Source of the DNA: an uncultured Altererythrobacter sp.
GTDB taxonomy: Bacteria; Pseudomonadota; Alphaproteobacteria; Sphingomonadales; Sphingomonadaceae
Direction of reading: 5' to 3'
Length of the DNA: 7,498 nucleotides
Assembly: GCA_946885545.1 (NCBI GenBank)
Contig: CAMPGP010000099.1
Span: 1 to 7,498 of the forward strand
Position 1 is the stretch's first letter. Each line of letters starts with the position of its first letter. Positions 1 to 6,992 of this stretch are shown piece by piece. The notes beneath the pieces were generated by a model. The model had not been told where the DNA came from. It saw nothing but the letters and a program-made list of their open reading frames with translations, and made no database searches. A program made the translations under genes and the position numbers.

Positions 1-1
1 C

Positions 2-349
2 AACAAGGGCCCGTACATCGTGTTCTTCGAGTGGGATCAGTCGGACATCACGCCCGAGGCAGCGACCATTCTCGACAACGCCGTGTCGGCCTACACCAAC
101 TGCGGCACCGCCGCGGTCATGCTGGCCGGTCACACCGACCGTTCGGGTACCACGACCTACAACGAAGGTCTGGCCGATCGCCGCAACGCCTCGGTTCGTT
201 CGTACCTCGGTGGCCGGGGCATCCCCGACGGTCGAATCTCGAGCGAAGGCTTCGGCGAATCGCAGCCGCGCGTTCCGACCGCGGACGGCGTTCGCGAACT
301 CCAGAACCGTCGTGTGGAAATCACCTACGGTCCGGGTTCGGGCATGTAA
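2..349 (+). CDS. OmpA-family outer membrane protein, C-terminal domain (5' partial)
   Basis: The reading frame is open to the left edge, so only the last 115 residues are visible; the GTG at 20 is internal and not the start. What remains is a nearly complete OmpA-like (OmpA/MotB) domain, which in this family sits in the periplasm and binds the diaminopimelate of peptidoglycan, anchoring the outer membrane to the wall. Visible landmarks, in visible-fragment numbering: VFFEWDQSDIT at 7-17, GHTDRSG at 43-49 with the family's conserved Asp at 46, NEGLADRR at 54-61 with the Arg pair of the 'N..LS.RRA' helix, and NRRVEI at 102-107 near the C-terminus. One Cys (34) could pair with a cysteine upstream of the window. 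The missing N-terminal part is probably a beta-barrel, but it cannot be seen. A strong terminator follows 29 bases after the stop. The family call is firm; the exact subfamily is not. Confidence 0.93.
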   Translation, partial: NKGPYIVFFEWDQSDITPEAATILDNAVSAYTNCGTAAVMLAGHTDRSGTTTYNEGLADRRNASVRSYLGGRGIPDGRISSEGFGESQPRVPTADGVRELQNRRVEITYGPGSGM

Positions 350-378
350 GTCTCGCGCAAGCGAAGATTTCAGAGAGA

Positions 379-405
379 GGGGCCGGAGCAATCCGGCCCC
401 TTTTT
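379..405 (+). terminator. Intrinsic terminator after the OmpA-family gene
   Basis: A perfect 9-bp stem, GGGGCCGGA (379-387) with TCCGGCCCC (392-400), closes on a GCAA tetraloop (388-391) of the stable GNRA type. It is followed directly by five T (401-405). This is a textbook Rho-independent terminator for plus-strand transcription, 29 bases behind the OmpA-family stop codon and 38 bases ahead of the sodC start. Confidence 0.95.
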
Positions 406-443
406 CGTTGGGTCAATGAAATCATCGCAACAGGAGCCTCCGC

Positions 444-983
444 ATGACCCGACGCAAGCCTTCGATCGCTCTGATCCCGATCCTCGCAGCAGCCTCGCTC
501 GCAGGGTGCACAACGATGGGCGAATTGCCGGAAGAACGGCTGGGCGCCGCGACCTTGAGCCTCTCGAACGGCGTGCCGGCCGGAACCGCGCAACTGCTGG
601 CAAATGGCGAGCAGGTTTCGCTGGCGGTGGCGGTGACGGGCATTCCCGAGGGAACGCACGGGTTTCATCTCCATACGACGGGCCGCTGCACGGCGCCCGA
701 CTTCACCTCCGCGGGCGGTCACCTCAATCCGGCCGACCGGCAGCACGGTAGCGACAATCCGGCCGGGAGCCACTTCGGCGATTTGCCCAACCTGGTCGTC
801 GGACCCAACCGCACCGCGACCGCGACGATCGACCTCGGAAGCGATCGCGACCGGGCGCTCGCCTGGCTGTTCGACACCGACGGGACTGCGATCGTCGTCC
901 ATGCCGACGCCGACGACTACCGTACCGACCCGACCGGCAATGCCGGCTCGCGCATCGCCTGCGGGGTCTTGGAGCGCCGCTAG
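444..983 (+). CDS. sodC: Cu/Zn superoxide dismutase, predicted lipoprotein
   Basis: This gene encodes a 179-residue Cu/Zn superoxide dismutase, which converts superoxide to oxygen and hydrogen peroxide in the cell envelope. The start is supported by AGGAG (432-436), 7 bases before the ATG. Residues 1-22 form a type II signal: basic start, hydrophobic run, and a lipobox ending L-A-G-C22. The residue after Cys22 is Thr rather than Asp, which under the enterobacterial rule favours the outer membrane. Metal ligands are complete: H75 and H77 (FHLH), bridging H93 (GGHLNP), H101, H110 and D113 for zinc, and H153 (VVHADADDY) for copper. C82 and C173 form the expected disulfide, and R170 is the active-site arginine (GSRIACGVL). 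The H93/H101/H110/D113 spacing matches the classical zinc loop. An active enzyme is expected. It converges with the MFS gene, leaving 20 bases between stops. Confidence 0.96.
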   Translation: MTRRKPSIALIPILAAASLAGCTTMGELPEERLGAATLSLSNGVPAGTAQLLANGEQVSLAVAVTGIPEGTHGFHLHTTGRCTAPDFTSAGGHLNPADRQHGSDNPAGSHFGDLPNLVVGPNRTATATIDLGSDRDRALAWLFDTDGTAIVVHADADDYRTDPTGNAGSRIACGVLERR

Positions 984-1003
984 GCGGCGCGCCGCTTAGC
1001 GGC
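974..1003. repeat. Two tandem perfect hairpins at the sodC/MFS convergent junction
   Basis: GCGCCGC (974-980) pairs with GCGGCGC (984-990) around a 3-base loop that is the sodC stop codon TAG. GCCGC (991-995) pairs with GCGGC (999-1003) around TTA, ending beside the MFS stop. A 12-bp palindrome (984-995) links them, so the arms can pair in more than one way. Neither strand has a T-run after the stems, so this is not a standard intrinsic terminator. It may still block transcription from both sides or protect 3' ends. Confidence 0.55.
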
Positions 1004-2620
1004 TCAGGGTAGAACCTCGCCCGCGGCGCGCGCGCGCTCGACCACGCTCGCCGCCGCGGCCGGCACCAGTTTGAGCGCTGCGAGCAGCAGCACGAAGCCG
1101 AACGGCACCGCGACGAGCGTCGACATGATCCCGATCGAGAGATCGTCGCCATTGGTGGCCGACACGTAGCCGGCCATGAACGGGCCGATGCCGAGCCCGA
1201 TGAGCGTGGTGGACAGGAAAAACGTGGCCGTCGCCAGCCCGCGCATCCGCGGCAGGACGAGCGCCTGGCTGCTGGCGGCCGCAGCTCCGAGCGCCGAAGC
1301 GGACAGCATCTGGGCGAAGAAGCTTGCGACGTAGAACACCGGCAGGCTCGCGGTGTTGTAGGCGACGACTAGCGGCGGAACGGTGGTGAGCAGGCCGAAC
1401 ATCACGACGAGCACGCGTCCGGTCGGCCGGCGTTCGAGCAGGTAATCGGCCATGCGGCCCCCGCCGATCACGCCCAGGAAACCCGCGACCGCCGAAGGGG
1501 CGCCGAGGAACCATCCCAGATCGCTCTTGCTCGCGCCCAGCTCGCGTTCGGCGAACGGCGCACCCCAGTAGGACGCGGCGTAGGCGACGAAGGCGACGGT
1601 GCCATAGCCCAGCACAATCGTAAGGAAGGCGGGCGAGCCCCAGGTCAGGCGATATGTCGGTAAGTCGCGCGCCTTGAGCGACATCGCCCAGCTGAACACG
1701 GCGTAGTACCCTACACCCAGGAACAGCCACTGGTCGGACACGCCGGGCACGAGCGCGGACGTGGCGGGCACGTACGCCGAAAGGAACACCACCATCCCCG
1801 CGAAGAAGACCGCGCCCGCTACATTGATCGCGAGCGCGCGCATGCCGCGCATCGCCGCCCCGACGAGGGTGAACGGGGGGATGACCTGCAGCAGTTCCTG
1901 CGCAAAGCCGTGGAAGGGCTTCGGATCTTCGGGCGTCGGCAGGCCGTCGATTGCGCCGCGGACCGGCTCGCGCAGGGACAGGACCCAGAGGGCGAGCAGC
2001 AGGCCCGGTATGCCAACGGAGAGGAAGGCGGCCTGCCATCCGACGAGGCCCAGCGGGCCGCCATCGGGATAGGCGGCATTCCAGTTCTCCACCACGAGCC
2101 CGCCGATCAGCAGCGAAACCCCGCCGCCGATGTAGAGACCCGAGGAATAAATCGCGAGCGCCGTGGCTCGCAGTCTTGCGGGAAACCAGTCCGAGATCAG
2201 CGAATAGGCGGCCGGGCTGGCGGTCGCTTCGCCCACGCCGACGCCGATCCGCGCGGCCGTGAGCATGCTCGCATTCTTTGCGAAGCCCGACAGCGCCGTC
2301 ATCGCGGACCATAGCGCAAGCCCTATGCTCATCAGGCGGATGCGCTTCCAGCTGTCGGCGAGCCGCCCGAGAGGTATCCCGAACAGCGCATAGAACACAG
2401 CGAAGGCGGTCCCGTAGAGGAAGCCGAGGTAATCGTCCTCCACCCCGAGATCGAGCTTGATGTCGTTCGCCAGGATCGAGAGGATCTGGCGGTCGATGAA
2501 ATTGAGCACGTAGACGATGACGAGGACGCCGAGGGCGTACCAGCTGTAGGCCGGAACCTTGTCCTTCTCCGGCCTCGCAGCCGTCGGCTGTGCGGTCGCG
2601 TCAGTCTGCGTGTCGTTCAT
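1004..2620 (-). CDS. Major facilitator superfamily transporter, spinster-like
   Basis: This is a 538-residue inner-membrane secondary carrier whose substrate I cannot tell. The N-terminal half is typical MFS: TM1 (about 27-45) ending in [14 protein letters not shown] at 85-93 as the loop 2-3 motif A, and [19 protein letters not shown] at 129-147, characteristic of the spinster-like branch. It is longer than the roughly 430 residues usual for that branch. The extra length lies between TM6 and the probable TM7 (about 330-352) and holds two more hydrophobic stretches (about 264-285 and 297-316), which suggests 14 rather than 12 membrane segments. The ATG at 2620 is chosen because MNDTQTD gives a short hydrophilic tail as in relatives. 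A 26-residue upstream extension only re-reads queC DNA. GGAGGA at 2632-2637 is the likely ribosome site, with a long 11-base spacing. The first 20 bases overlap queC, so translation is probably coupled. Confidence 0.9.
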   Translation of the reverse strand: MNDTQTDATAQPTAARPEKDKVPAYSWYALGVLVIVYVLNFIDRQILSILANDIKLDLGVEDDYLGFLYGTAFAVFYALFGIPLGRLADSWKRIRLMSIGLALWSAMTALSGFAKNASMLTAARIGVGVGEATASPAAYSLISDWFPARLRATALAIYSSGLYIGGGVSLLIGGLVVENWNAAYPDGGPLGLVGWQAAFLSVGIPGLLLALWVLSLREPVRGAIDGLPTPEDPKPFHGFAQELLQVIPPFTLVGAAMRGMRALAINVAGAVFFAGMVVFLSAYVPATSALVPGVSDQWLFLGVGYYAVFSWAMSLKARDLPTYRLTWGSPAFLTIVLGYGTVAFVAYAASYWGAPFAERELGASKSDLGWFLGAPSAVAGFLGVIGGGRMADYLLERRPTGRVLVVMFGLLTTVPPLVVAYNTASLPVFYVASFFAQMLSASALGAAAASSQALVLPRMRGLATATFFLSTTLIGLGIGPFMAGYVSATNGDDLSIGIMSTLVAVPFGFVLLLAALKLVPAAAASVVERARAAGEVLP

Positions 2621-3305
2621 AAGTGATCCCGTCCTCCAGCCCCGCCTCGGCGAAGCCCTTCTGACGCAAACGGCAGCTGTCGCATAGCCCGCATGCATGG
2701 CCGTGCTCGGTCGGGGCGTAGCACGACCAGCTCAAGCCCGGGTCGAGCCCGAGCCGCGCGGCTTCGGCGGCGATCTGCGCCTTGGTCATGTGCTGAAGCG
2801 GCGCGACGATGGCGACGCCGCGTCCCTCCACTCCGGCCTTGGTACCGAGCCGCGCCATTTCTTCGAACGCGGTGATGAATTCCGGTCGACAGTCGGGATA
2901 GCCCGAATAGTCGAGCGCATTGACCCCGATGTATATGTCGCTCGCGCTCACCGCCTCGGCCCACGCCAGTGTGAGCGAGAGGAAGACGATGTTTCGCGCC
3001 GGTACGTAGGTGACCGGAATGCCGGATCCCACGCCTTCGGTGGGCACGTCGATGTCGTCGGTAAGCGCGGATCCGCCGAAAGCCCTAAGGTCGAGCGGGA
3101 GCACGACGTGCCGTTCGCACCCGAGTTCGCGCGCAATGCGCCGGGCGGCGTCGATCTCGACCCAGTGGCGCTGGCCGTAGTCGATCGTAAGAGCCTGGAG
3201 GGCAAAGCCGCGCTCACGCGCAATAGCCGCCGATACCATCGAATCGAGCCCGCCCGACAGCAGGACGACGGCCCGCGCTGTTCGATTGTCGGCTTCCGAT
3301 CGCAT
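2601..3305 (-). CDS. queC: 7-cyano-7-deazaguanine (preQ0) synthase
   Basis: QueC catalyses the ATP-dependent conversion of 7-carboxy-7-deazaguanine and ammonia to preQ0, the precursor of queuosine in tRNA. It is cytoplasmic. The 234-residue length is normal for the family. Residues 17-22, SGGLDS, are the PP-loop ATP-binding motif, and IDYGQRH (41-47) and YVPARN (100-105) are further conserved blocks. Four cysteines near the C-terminus (C195, then C205, C208 and C211 in CGLCDSC) form the structural zinc site. The ATG at 3305 is the only reasonable start: the next Met lies inside the PP-loop, and upstream codons offer no ATG, GTG or TTG back to the preceding gene. No clear Shine-Dalgarno precedes it. 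No other preQ0-pathway gene (queD, queE, folE) is in the window. The 3' end overlaps the MFS gene, and a small secreted-protein gene lies 61 bases upstream. Confidence 0.97.
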   Translation of the reverse strand: MRSEADNRTARAVVLLSGGLDSMVSAAIARERGFALQALTIDYGQRHWVEIDAARRIARELGCERHVVLPLDLRAFGGSALTDDIDVPTEGVGSGIPVTYVPARNIVFLSLTLAWAEAVSASDIYIGVNALDYSGYPDCRPEFITAFEEMARLGTKAGVEGRGVAIVAPLQHMTKAQIAAEAARLGLDPGLSWSCYAPTEHGHACGLCDSCRLRQKGFAEAGLEDGITYERHAD

Positions 3306-3324
3306 CGCCGTCGGCGCTAGGGCG

Positions 3325-3344
3325 GATTGCCGGGAGGGGCAATC
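3325..3344 (-). other. Hairpin in the queC leader
   Basis: GATTGCC (3325-3331) and GGCAATC (3338-3344) form a perfect 7-bp stem with a 6-base loop, between the stop of the four-cysteine protein gene and the queC start. On the minus strand the loop reads CCTCCC, which could pair with a Shine-Dalgarno sequence. No T-run follows, so it is not a canonical terminator. It ends 19 bases before the queC ATG, which has no obvious ribosome site of its own. A regulatory or mRNA-stabilising role is possible but unproven. Confidence 0.4.
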
Positions 3345-3366
3345 GAAACCGTCGCGCGTGATGCGC

Positions 3367-3783
3367 TCAGGAGCAGGCGCCGGTCCGGCGAGCCTCCGCG
3401 GTGAACTGGAAGGGCAAGCCGCCCGCGATTCCCTGACTTTCGACCTGAACCAGCGACGAGGTTTCGCGCCGAATGCTCGTGCGGCCGTAATTGCTTCCGC
3501 GGCAAGTGTACTGGACGGTCACCTCGTTGGACCCGTCTTCGACGACGTAGCGCGAACAGCCGCTGCGCCGGTGGCGCAACTGGATGAGATCGCGCCCGGA
3601 ACGGACGCAAATGCTCTCTGGGGCGGAACCGTCGCGATATCGCAGCTGCCATTGACCCGGCGTGAGCCCGTCGAGCATGGCGAGGCTGGGGGTCTGCGCG
3701 GCAGCCGGAAGCAGTACAGCCCCGGACGCGAGCGCCAATATCACCGTGACGGGCCGCAGGGCGGCCGTAAGCCTGTTTCGCAT
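3367..3783 (-). CDS. Small secreted four-cysteine protein, DUF3617-like
   Basis: This is a 138-residue protein of unknown function. Residues 1-30 look like a Sec signal peptide: basic start ([10 protein letters not shown]), a hydrophobic stretch, and an A-A-A cleavage site near residue 29. The mature part has a G-Q-W-Q-L strand near 43-47, followed by cysteines at 59, 76, 94 and 137, consistent with two disulfides in the periplasm. The opening 'pGqWqlr' and paired-cysteine layout recall DUF3617 proteins common in sphingomonads, a family with no established function; I am only moderately sure of that match. The ATG at 3783 is strongly favoured by GGGAGG at 3790-3795 with 6-base spacing, over an ATG 69 bases further upstream (3852) that would bury the signal peptide behind a basic extension. 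It lies 85 bases after hslO and 61 before queC, same strand. Whether it belongs to either unit is unclear. Confidence 0.82.
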   Translation of the reverse strand: MRNRLTAALRPVTVILALASGAVLLPAAAQTPSLAMLDGLTPGQWQLRYRDGSAPESICVRSGRDLIQLRHRRSGCSRYVVEDGSNEVTVQYTCRGSNYGRTSIRRETSSLVQVESQGIAGGLPFQFTAEARRTGACS

Positions 3784-3789
3784 TCGAGA

Positions 3790-3795
3790 CCTCCC
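3790..3795 (-). promoter_or_regulatory. Ribosome binding site deciding the start of the four-cysteine protein
   Basis: On the minus strand this reads GGGAGG, 6 bases before the ATG at 3783. It is the strongest Shine-Dalgarno among the minus-strand genes seen here. It selects the 138-residue product with an N-terminal signal peptide over the 161-residue alternative. Confidence 0.8.
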
Positions 3796-3804
3796 GTCTC
3801 TGCC

Positions 3805-3874
3805 GCCTGATCGCTGACGCATTAGCACGATTCGACCGACAAGTCGTTGCATATACGCGACAGACCGATCAGGC
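3805..3874. repeat. Spaced 9-bp inverted repeat between hslO and the four-cysteine protein gene
   Basis: GCCTGATCG (3805-3813) and CGATCAGGC (3866-3874) are exact inverted copies separated by 52 bases. The second arm covers the hslO stop codon. Together the arms bracket nearly all the intergenic DNA. They could form the base of a long structure or be two operator half-sites. A chance match cannot be excluded, and no T-run marks a terminator. Confidence 0.3.
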
Positions 3875-4771
3875 CTGGATTTCGAAGACTTTCGAACAGA
3901 ACGCGCAATCGACGAGAATTTTCCCGTTCTCGTCGCGCATGTCCGCCCGATCGGCTTCGGGAAAGCGCCCGATCACACCCTCGTAATGCGCGATCGAACA
4001 GCGGCACCCTCTGGCGACAGGCGCTCCGGGCTGGATGCGGACTTCGTCCTCCTCGTGGAACAGACGCCAGACGAGCGCTTCGAGTGACAGCGATCGATCG
4101 ACCAGTTCATCGTGCCGCGTGCTCCCGGCGAGCACCGCGACATGTTCCCATTCGGGATGGTCCATCCGCGCATGCAGCCGATCGCGCCCCTCTTCCCCGT
4201 CGGGAAGGTGCTGGACCAGAACGCCGCCGGCGAGGCATCCGTCGCGCCCCGCACGCGCGGCGACGCGGATCATCGTGGGGACCTGTTCCGACTGCGCAAA
4301 GTAGGCCTCGCATGCCTCTGCGAGCGATTCTCCTTCCAGCGGGACGATCCCCTGATAGCGGCCCTTGCCGCCCGCCATGTCGAACGTGATCGCGAGATAG
4401 CCCTTGCCGAACAGCGCGAAGAGCGAGGGATTGGCACCAAGCTCGGCGAGGCGCGCGCGATCGAAATCGACGTAGCCGCGCAGCGCACCGTCGCGATAAT
4501 CGCATACCAGCAGGCTCACGACCCCGCCTTCGGTCTGCGCCTGCATGGTCAATTGGCCGGTCTCGTCCTTGAGCAACCCGCCGAGAAGCGATGCCAGCAC
4601 GAGCGCTTCGGCCAACAGGTGGGTGATCGCGGGCGGATAGTCGTGCGCGGCGAGGATTTCGTCCACCGCACGGTCGAGCCGCACGGCCTTGCCGCGGGCG
4701 TTACGTCCAGGAATGGTGAAGCCGAGAAGCTTGTCGGCGTAGGTTTCGGCCTGTTCGGTCATCGCGCGCAT
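3869..4771 (-). CDS. hslO: Hsp33 redox-regulated chaperone
   Basis: Hsp33 is a cytoplasmic holdase switched on by oxidation: four conserved cysteines bind zinc when reduced, and oxidative unfolding plus disulfide formation exposes its client-binding surface. The 300-residue protein has the full redox switch at its C-terminus, C256-x-C258 (GCRCS) and C289-x-x-C292 (CAFC). The N-terminal domain shows family blocks such as AHDYPP (42-47), LLAEALVLASLLGG (52-65), the KDETGQLTMQ segment (68-77) and GKGRYQGIVPLEGESL (135-150). Additional cysteines occur at 90, 154 and 179. The start is uncertain between the ATG at 4771 and one three codons later at 4762; neither has a clear Shine-Dalgarno. It lies 36 bases (45 for the later start) after argF on the same strand, an arrangement I recall from other alphaproteobacteria, so co-transcription with argD-argF is likely. 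Function is confident; the exact first codon is not. Confidence 0.96.
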   Translation of the reverse strand: MRAMTEQAETYADKLLGFTIPGRNARGKAVRLDRAVDEILAAHDYPPAITHLLAEALVLASLLGGLLKDETGQLTMQAQTEGGVVSLLVCDYRDGALRGYVDFDRARLAELGANPSLFALFGKGYLAITFDMAGGKGRYQGIVPLEGESLAEACEAYFAQSEQVPTMIRVAARAGRDGCLAGGVLVQHLPDGEEGRDRLHARMDHPEWEHVAVLAGSTRHDELVDRSLSLEALVWRLFHEEDEVRIQPGAPVARGCRCSIAHYEGVIGRFPEADRADMRDENGKILVDCAFCSKVFEIQA

Positions 4772-4807
4772 ATGGGGGCTGACCGCTGAAAAGTAAGGCG
4801 TGCGCGC

Positions 4808-5737
4808 TCAGAGCATCCCGAAGCACCACAGCAGGATGGATTTCTGCGCGTGAATTCGGTTCTCGGCCTCGTCGAACACGACCGACTGAGCGCCTTCGAA
4901 CACGCCCTCGCTGACCTCCTCGCCCACGTGCGCGGGCAAGCAGTGGAGGAAGCGCGCATCGGGCTTCGCGCGGGCGATCAGCGCCTCGTCGACCTGGAAC
5001 GGGGCCATCGCCTCCAGCTTCGTAGCAGCGTGCTCCTGCCCCATCGAAACCCATGTGTCGGTAACGAGAATGTCGGCACCTGCCGCCGCGGCCGCCGCAT
5101 CGTTCGTGAGCGTGACCGTGGAGCCCGCGCCGCGCGCCAGCTCGACGAACGCGGCATCGGGTTCATAGCCTGCCGGAGTCGCGATGCGCACGTTGAACCG
5201 GAACAGCGCGGCAGCTTCGAGGATCGAATGGAGCACGTTGTTACCGTCGCCGAACCAGGCGAGCTCGAGCCCGGGCAGAGGCTTGCCCTGCTCGATCACG
5301 GTGAGAAGGTCCGCGACGATCTGGCACGGGTGCGAACGATCGGTCAGGCCGTTGACCACCGGGACGGTGGCGTGGCGGGCCATCTCCTCGGCCTTGGCAT
5401 GATCGTCGGTTCGCAGCATGATCGCGTCGGCCATGCGGCTGAGCACGCGCGCGGTATCGGCGATCGATTCACCCCGCCCGAGCTGGCTGGAAGCCGAATC
5501 GAGCACCAGCGCCGAGCCGCCGAGCTGGCGCATGGCGATATCGAAGCTGACCCGCGTGCGGGTCGAGCTCTTCTCGAACACCATCGCCAGCACGTGGCCC
5601 GCGAGCGGCGCGTGGGCATCGGGCCGGCCCTTCGGCCATCCGGCGCGCGCCGTCTTGCGCGCTTGCGCATCGTCGATCATCGCCGCGAGGGCATCGGTTC
5701 CCGCGTCCGAAAGGTCGAGGAAATGCCGCGGCGCCAT
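4808..5737 (-). CDS. argF: Ornithine carbamoyltransferase
   Basis: ArgF joins carbamoyl phosphate to ornithine to give citrulline, the sixth step of arginine synthesis, in the cytoplasm. The 309-residue length is standard. Carbamoyl-phosphate contacts are visible as STRTR (58-62) and HPCQ (136-139). Ornithine contacts are DTWVSMG (227-233) and HCLPAH (265-270), with the catalytic Cys266. Pairing of an STRTR-type loop with SMG and HCLP separates it from aspartate carbamoyltransferase and from N-acetylornithine carbamoyltransferase. The ATG at 5737 shares its A with the last base of the argD TGA (TGATG), a sign of translational coupling. A longer in-frame reading running back into argD DNA is an artefact of an open frame. 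Only a weak GAGG lies upstream inside argD, which fits coupling. hslO follows 36 bases on. Confidence 0.97.
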   Translation of the reverse strand: MAPRHFLDLSDAGTDALAAMIDDAQARKTARAGWPKGRPDAHAPLAGHVLAMVFEKSSTRTRVSFDIAMRQLGGSALVLDSASSQLGRGESIADTARVLSRMADAIMLRTDDHAKAEEMARHATVPVVNGLTDRSHPCQIVADLLTVIEQGKPLPGLELAWFGDGNNVLHSILEAAALFRFNVRIATPAGYEPDAAFVELARGAGSTVTLTNDAAAAAAGADILVTDTWVSMGQEHAATKLEAMAPFQVDEALIARAKPDARFLHCLPAHVGEEVSEGVFEGAQSVVFDEAENRIHAQKSILLWCFGML

Positions 5738-6927
5738 CACGCAGCCTCGGGCACCCGGTAGTCCGCAGCGCCCGCCGAGAGCTTGTCGAAGAACTCGTCG
5801 AACTCGGCGTCGCCCGCGACCAGCGGCGGAAGCACGCGCAAGGTGTTGTCGCCCGCGGCCACGGTCAGCAGCTGATGCTTGTCGCGCAAGTGGGCGTAAA
5901 ACGGGCGGCTCTCGACCTTCATCTTGATGCCGAGCATCAGGCCCTTGCCGCGCACGAGTTCGAACAGCTCGGGATAGTTGCCGATGAACTGCTCGAGCCG
6001 GCTGCGCAGGTGCTCGCCCTTGTCGGTTACTTCGGCGAGGAATTCGTCGTTCGCGACCGCATCCATCACGGCGCCGCCGGCGGCCATCGCCAGCGGGTTG
6101 CCGCCATAGGTGGAGCCGTGGGTGCCCAGCCCCATGCCGCGCGCGGCCTTCTCGGTGGCGAGGCAGGCGCCGAGCGGGAAACCACCGCCGATACCCTTGG
6201 CGGTGGCGAGGATGTCCGGCTCGATGCCGTAGTGCTCGTAAGCGTAGAACTTGCCGGTGCGCGCGACGCCGCACTGGACTTCATCGAGCACCAGCATGAG
6301 ATCGTGCGCGTCGGCGAGCGCGCGCAGGCCCTTCATGAACTCCATCGAGGCGGGGCGGATGCCGCCCTCGCCCTGGATCGGCTCGACCAGGAAGCCCGCG
6401 GTGTTGGGTCCGATCGCAGCCTTGGCCGCTTCGAGATCGTCGAAATCGACGTACTTGAAGCCGGCGAGCAGGGGCATGAAGCCCTTGTGCATCTTCTCCT
6501 GGTTCGAAGCGCTGATCGTCGCCATCGTGCGCCCGTGGAACGCGTTACGGAAAGTGATCAGCTCGAAGCGATCTTCGTCGCCCACGTGCTGGTGATAGGC
6601 GCGCGCGGCCTTGATCGCGCACTCGACCGCCTCGGCACCCGAATTGGTAAAGAACACCGTGTCGGCGAACGTCGTGTCGACGAGTCGCTGCGCCAGCCCT
6701 TCGCCCTGCGGGCTGCCGTAGAGGTTGGAGACGTGCATCAGCGTCGCAGCCTGGCGCTGGATCGCGCCGATCAGCCCTTCGTGGCTGTGGCCGAGCAGGT
6801 TTACCGCGATGCCGCTCGCGAAATCGAGATAGCGCGTGCCGTCCTCGTCGATCAGGTGGCAGTGGTCGCCGCGGACCGGGCGCACGCCGCAACGCGGGTA
6901 GACGGGCATCAGCGGAGTGATCGACAT
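5737..6927 (-). CDS. argD: Acetylornithine aminotransferase
   Basis: ArgD is a PLP-dependent class III aminotransferase that makes N-acetylornithine from N-acetylglutamate semialdehyde and glutamate. In many bacteria the same enzyme also serves lysine synthesis as succinyl-diaminopimelate aminotransferase. The 396-residue protein is full length. Landmarks are [12 protein letters not shown] (36-47), NSGAEA (95-100) in the phosphate-binding region, FHGRT (130-134), VEPIQGEGG (181-189), LDEVQ (214-218) with the Asp that contacts the PLP ring nitrogen, and [14 protein letters not shown] (241-254) with K244 as the Schiff-base lysine. The start is supported by AAGGA on the minus strand (6935-6939) with 7-base spacing. 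A close relative such as ornithine or GABA aminotransferase is possible on sequence alone, but the coupling to argF makes ArgD the best call. A likely promoter lies 66-94 bases upstream. Confidence 0.96.
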   Translation of the reverse strand: MSITPLMPVYPRCGVRPVRGDHCHLIDEDGTRYLDFASGIAVNLLGHSHEGLIGAIQRQAATLMHVSNLYGSPQGEGLAQRLVDTTFADTVFFTNSGAEAVECAIKAARAYHQHVGDEDRFELITFRNAFHGRTMATISASNQEKMHKGFMPLLAGFKYVDFDDLEAAKAAIGPNTAGFLVEPIQGEGGIRPASMEFMKGLRALADAHDLMLVLDEVQCGVARTGKFYAYEHYGIEPDILATAKGIGGGFPLGACLATEKAARGMGLGTHGSTYGGNPLAMAAGGAVMDAVANDEFLAEVTDKGEHLRSRLEQFIGNYPELFELVRGKGLMLGIKMKVESRPFYAHLRDKHQLLTVAAGDNTLRVLPPLVAGDAEFDEFFDKLSAGAADYRVPEAA

Positions 6928-6963
6928 CGGCAGGTCCTTCGAAATCGGGAAGTGAAAACGACA

Positions 6964-6989
6964 AATGGCGGCCCCGTGGAGCCGCCATT
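6964..6989 (-). terminator. Probable terminator of the cold-shock gene
   Basis: AATGGCGGC (6964-6972) and GCCGCCATT (6981-6989) form a perfect 9-bp stem with an 8-base loop. Reading on the minus strand, the stem is followed by TTGTCGTTTTC, an interrupted T-rich tract. It lies about 56 bases after the cold-shock stop codon and about 37 bases before the argD ATG. The loose T-tract leaves some doubt; it could instead be a leader structure for argD. Confidence 0.65.
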
Positions 6990-6992
6990 CGC

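Noticed and set aside
996..2312. 438-codon minus-strand frame within the MFS gene, shifted by one base
   Set aside because: It is an alternative frame of the same strand, extremely Arg/Ala/Gly rich with no recognisable domain, while the MFS frame shows clear family motifs.
2621..2698. MFS start at the upstream ATG giving a 564-residue protein
   Set aside because: The added 26 residues overlap the well-conserved end of queC and look like shadow sequence. The ATG at 2620 gives the expected short N-terminal tail.
3306..3366. preQ1 riboswitch upstream of queC
   Set aside because: The leader lacks the A-rich tail and the conserved core of preQ1-I, and I see no arrangement like the other known classes; only a single hairpin is present.
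3784..3852. 161-residue form of the four-cysteine protein starting at 3852
   Set aside because: It would place a basic 23-residue stretch before the signal peptide and ignore the strong GGGAGG site directly ahead of the ATG at 3783.
4112..4789. 225-codon and nearby plus-strand frames opposite hslO
   Set aside because: These are antisense to hslO with its intact redox switch, and have no ribosome site or domain; GC-driven shadows.
4808..6274. argF as a 488-residue protein with a long N-terminal extension
   Set aside because: The extra 179 residues re-read argD in another frame, are Arg-rich and lack any motif. The ATG at 5737 gives the standard length and a TGATG overlap.
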